Positions 12,911-13,021 of a stretch of DNA of 13,021 bases are shown here, piece by piece. The stretch is from Chloroflexota bacterium (GTDB lineage: Bacteria; Chloroflexota; Dehalococcoidia; SZUA-161; JAUWZY01): the NCBI GenBank assembly GCA_030615045.1, contig JAUWZY010000018.1, forward strand, positions 1-13,021. Direction: 5' to 3'. The stretch's first letter is position 1; each line of letters opens with the position of its first letter. Both the position numbers and the translations under genes were made by a program. Below the pieces are notes generated by a model that was given only the letters and a program-made list of their open reading frames with translations, did no database searches and had not been told where the DNA came from.

Positions 12911-13021
12911 CTAGACAGCCCACCCTACGTCTCCAGAGATAACCGTCCAGCTTAATTCATGCCATAAGGTGAGAGCTGGCGTCTGCACTGTAGGTACGCA
13001 ATCATAGAAGTAACCCAATTC
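12911..13021 (-). pseudogene. had: Upstream segment of had with in-frame TAG, running off the window
   Basis: Same reading frame as the preceding entry. From 13021 it reads LGYFYDCVPTVQTPAL, then TLWHELSWTV, then ISGDVGWAV and TAG (12913-12911), after which EVIIPAV continues the known protein. It corresponds to the catalytic-zinc part of the GroES-like domain. In relatives the segments read YDGVPT and LGHExSGxV, so Cys (13000-12998), Trp (12964-12962) and Trp (12949-12947) replace Gly, one of them in the near-invariant Gly-His-Glu. Each fits one G-to-T change (GGC to TGC, GGG to TGG twice), and TAG fits GAG to TAG. The gene start and the catalytic Cys lie outside. Sequence error at a contig end is at least as likely as real decay. 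Confidence 0.75.

Noticed and set aside
12911..12913. In-frame TAG as a pyrrolysine codon or other recoding
   Set aside because: No pyrrolysine machinery is in view, the position is not a catalytic residue, and the nearby Gly-to-Trp and Gly-to-Cys changes point to damaged or erroneous sequence.
1..13021. CRISPR array, tRNA/rRNA gene, insertion sequence, prophage or defence island
   Set aside because: No repeat-spacer pattern, cloverleaf or rRNA-like sequence, transposase or integrase was seen on reading both strands; all space is taken by metabolic and housekeeping genes.

Overview
The window looks like a fragment of an anaerobic bacterial genome, probably a metagenome or single-cell contig because a gene is cut at each end. 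By eye the base composition is mid-range GC. Bacterial identity rests on IspE of the non-mevalonate isoprenoid pathway, clear Shine-Dalgarno sites and sigma70-like promoters. Anaerobic life is suggested by a tungsten/molybdenum aldehyde ferredoxin oxidoreductase and by two enzymes of anaerobic benzoyl-CoA breakdown. The mix would suit Chloroflexota (Dehalococcoidia-like sediment lineages), but that placement is only an inference.

Left part (1-3526): on the minus strand, an aldehyde:ferredoxin oxidoreductase (AOR) gene overlaps by 4 bases a MoaD/ThiS-type sulfur-carrier gene that runs off the window edge. Divergent to them, across a 129-base region with one plausible promoter for each direction, lies a Tm-1-like (UPF0261) gene on the plus strand. 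It collides tail to tail, with a 16-base overlap, with the block to its right.

Right part (3511-13021): every gene is on the minus strand, with overlaps or gaps of at most 65 bases. In transcription order they are had, oah, rsmA/ksgA, ispE, a VTT/DedA-type membrane protein, a DinG-type exonuclease-helicase, an M20 metallopeptidase and an SDR oxidoreductase. Had (6-hydroxycyclohex-1-ene-1-carbonyl-CoA dehydrogenase) and Oah (6-oxocyclohex-1-ene-1-carbonyl-CoA hydrolase) catalyse consecutive steps that end in opening of the former aromatic ring, giving 3-hydroxypimeloyl-CoA. The genes after them are housekeeping (16S rRNA dimethylation, isoprenoid precursor synthesis, repair), so catabolic and core genes may share transcripts. 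A good promoter lies in the had-oah junction.

The most notable anomaly is at the right edge. The upstream coding frame of had is readable to the last base but carries one in-frame TAG and three replacements at expected glycines (Gly to Cys, Trp, Trp). All four fit single G-to-T changes on the coding strand within about 90 bases, which points to contig-end sequence error or damage, or to a very recent pseudogene. I found no insertion sequence, CRISPR array, tRNA, rRNA or convincing rho-independent terminator, and no stretch over 300 bases lacks a gene. I see no clear new defence or mobile system; the unusual points are variant motifs in IspE and RsmA, a DinG that combines an exonuclease domain with iron-sulfur cysteines, and the catabolic/housekeeping gene arrangement.
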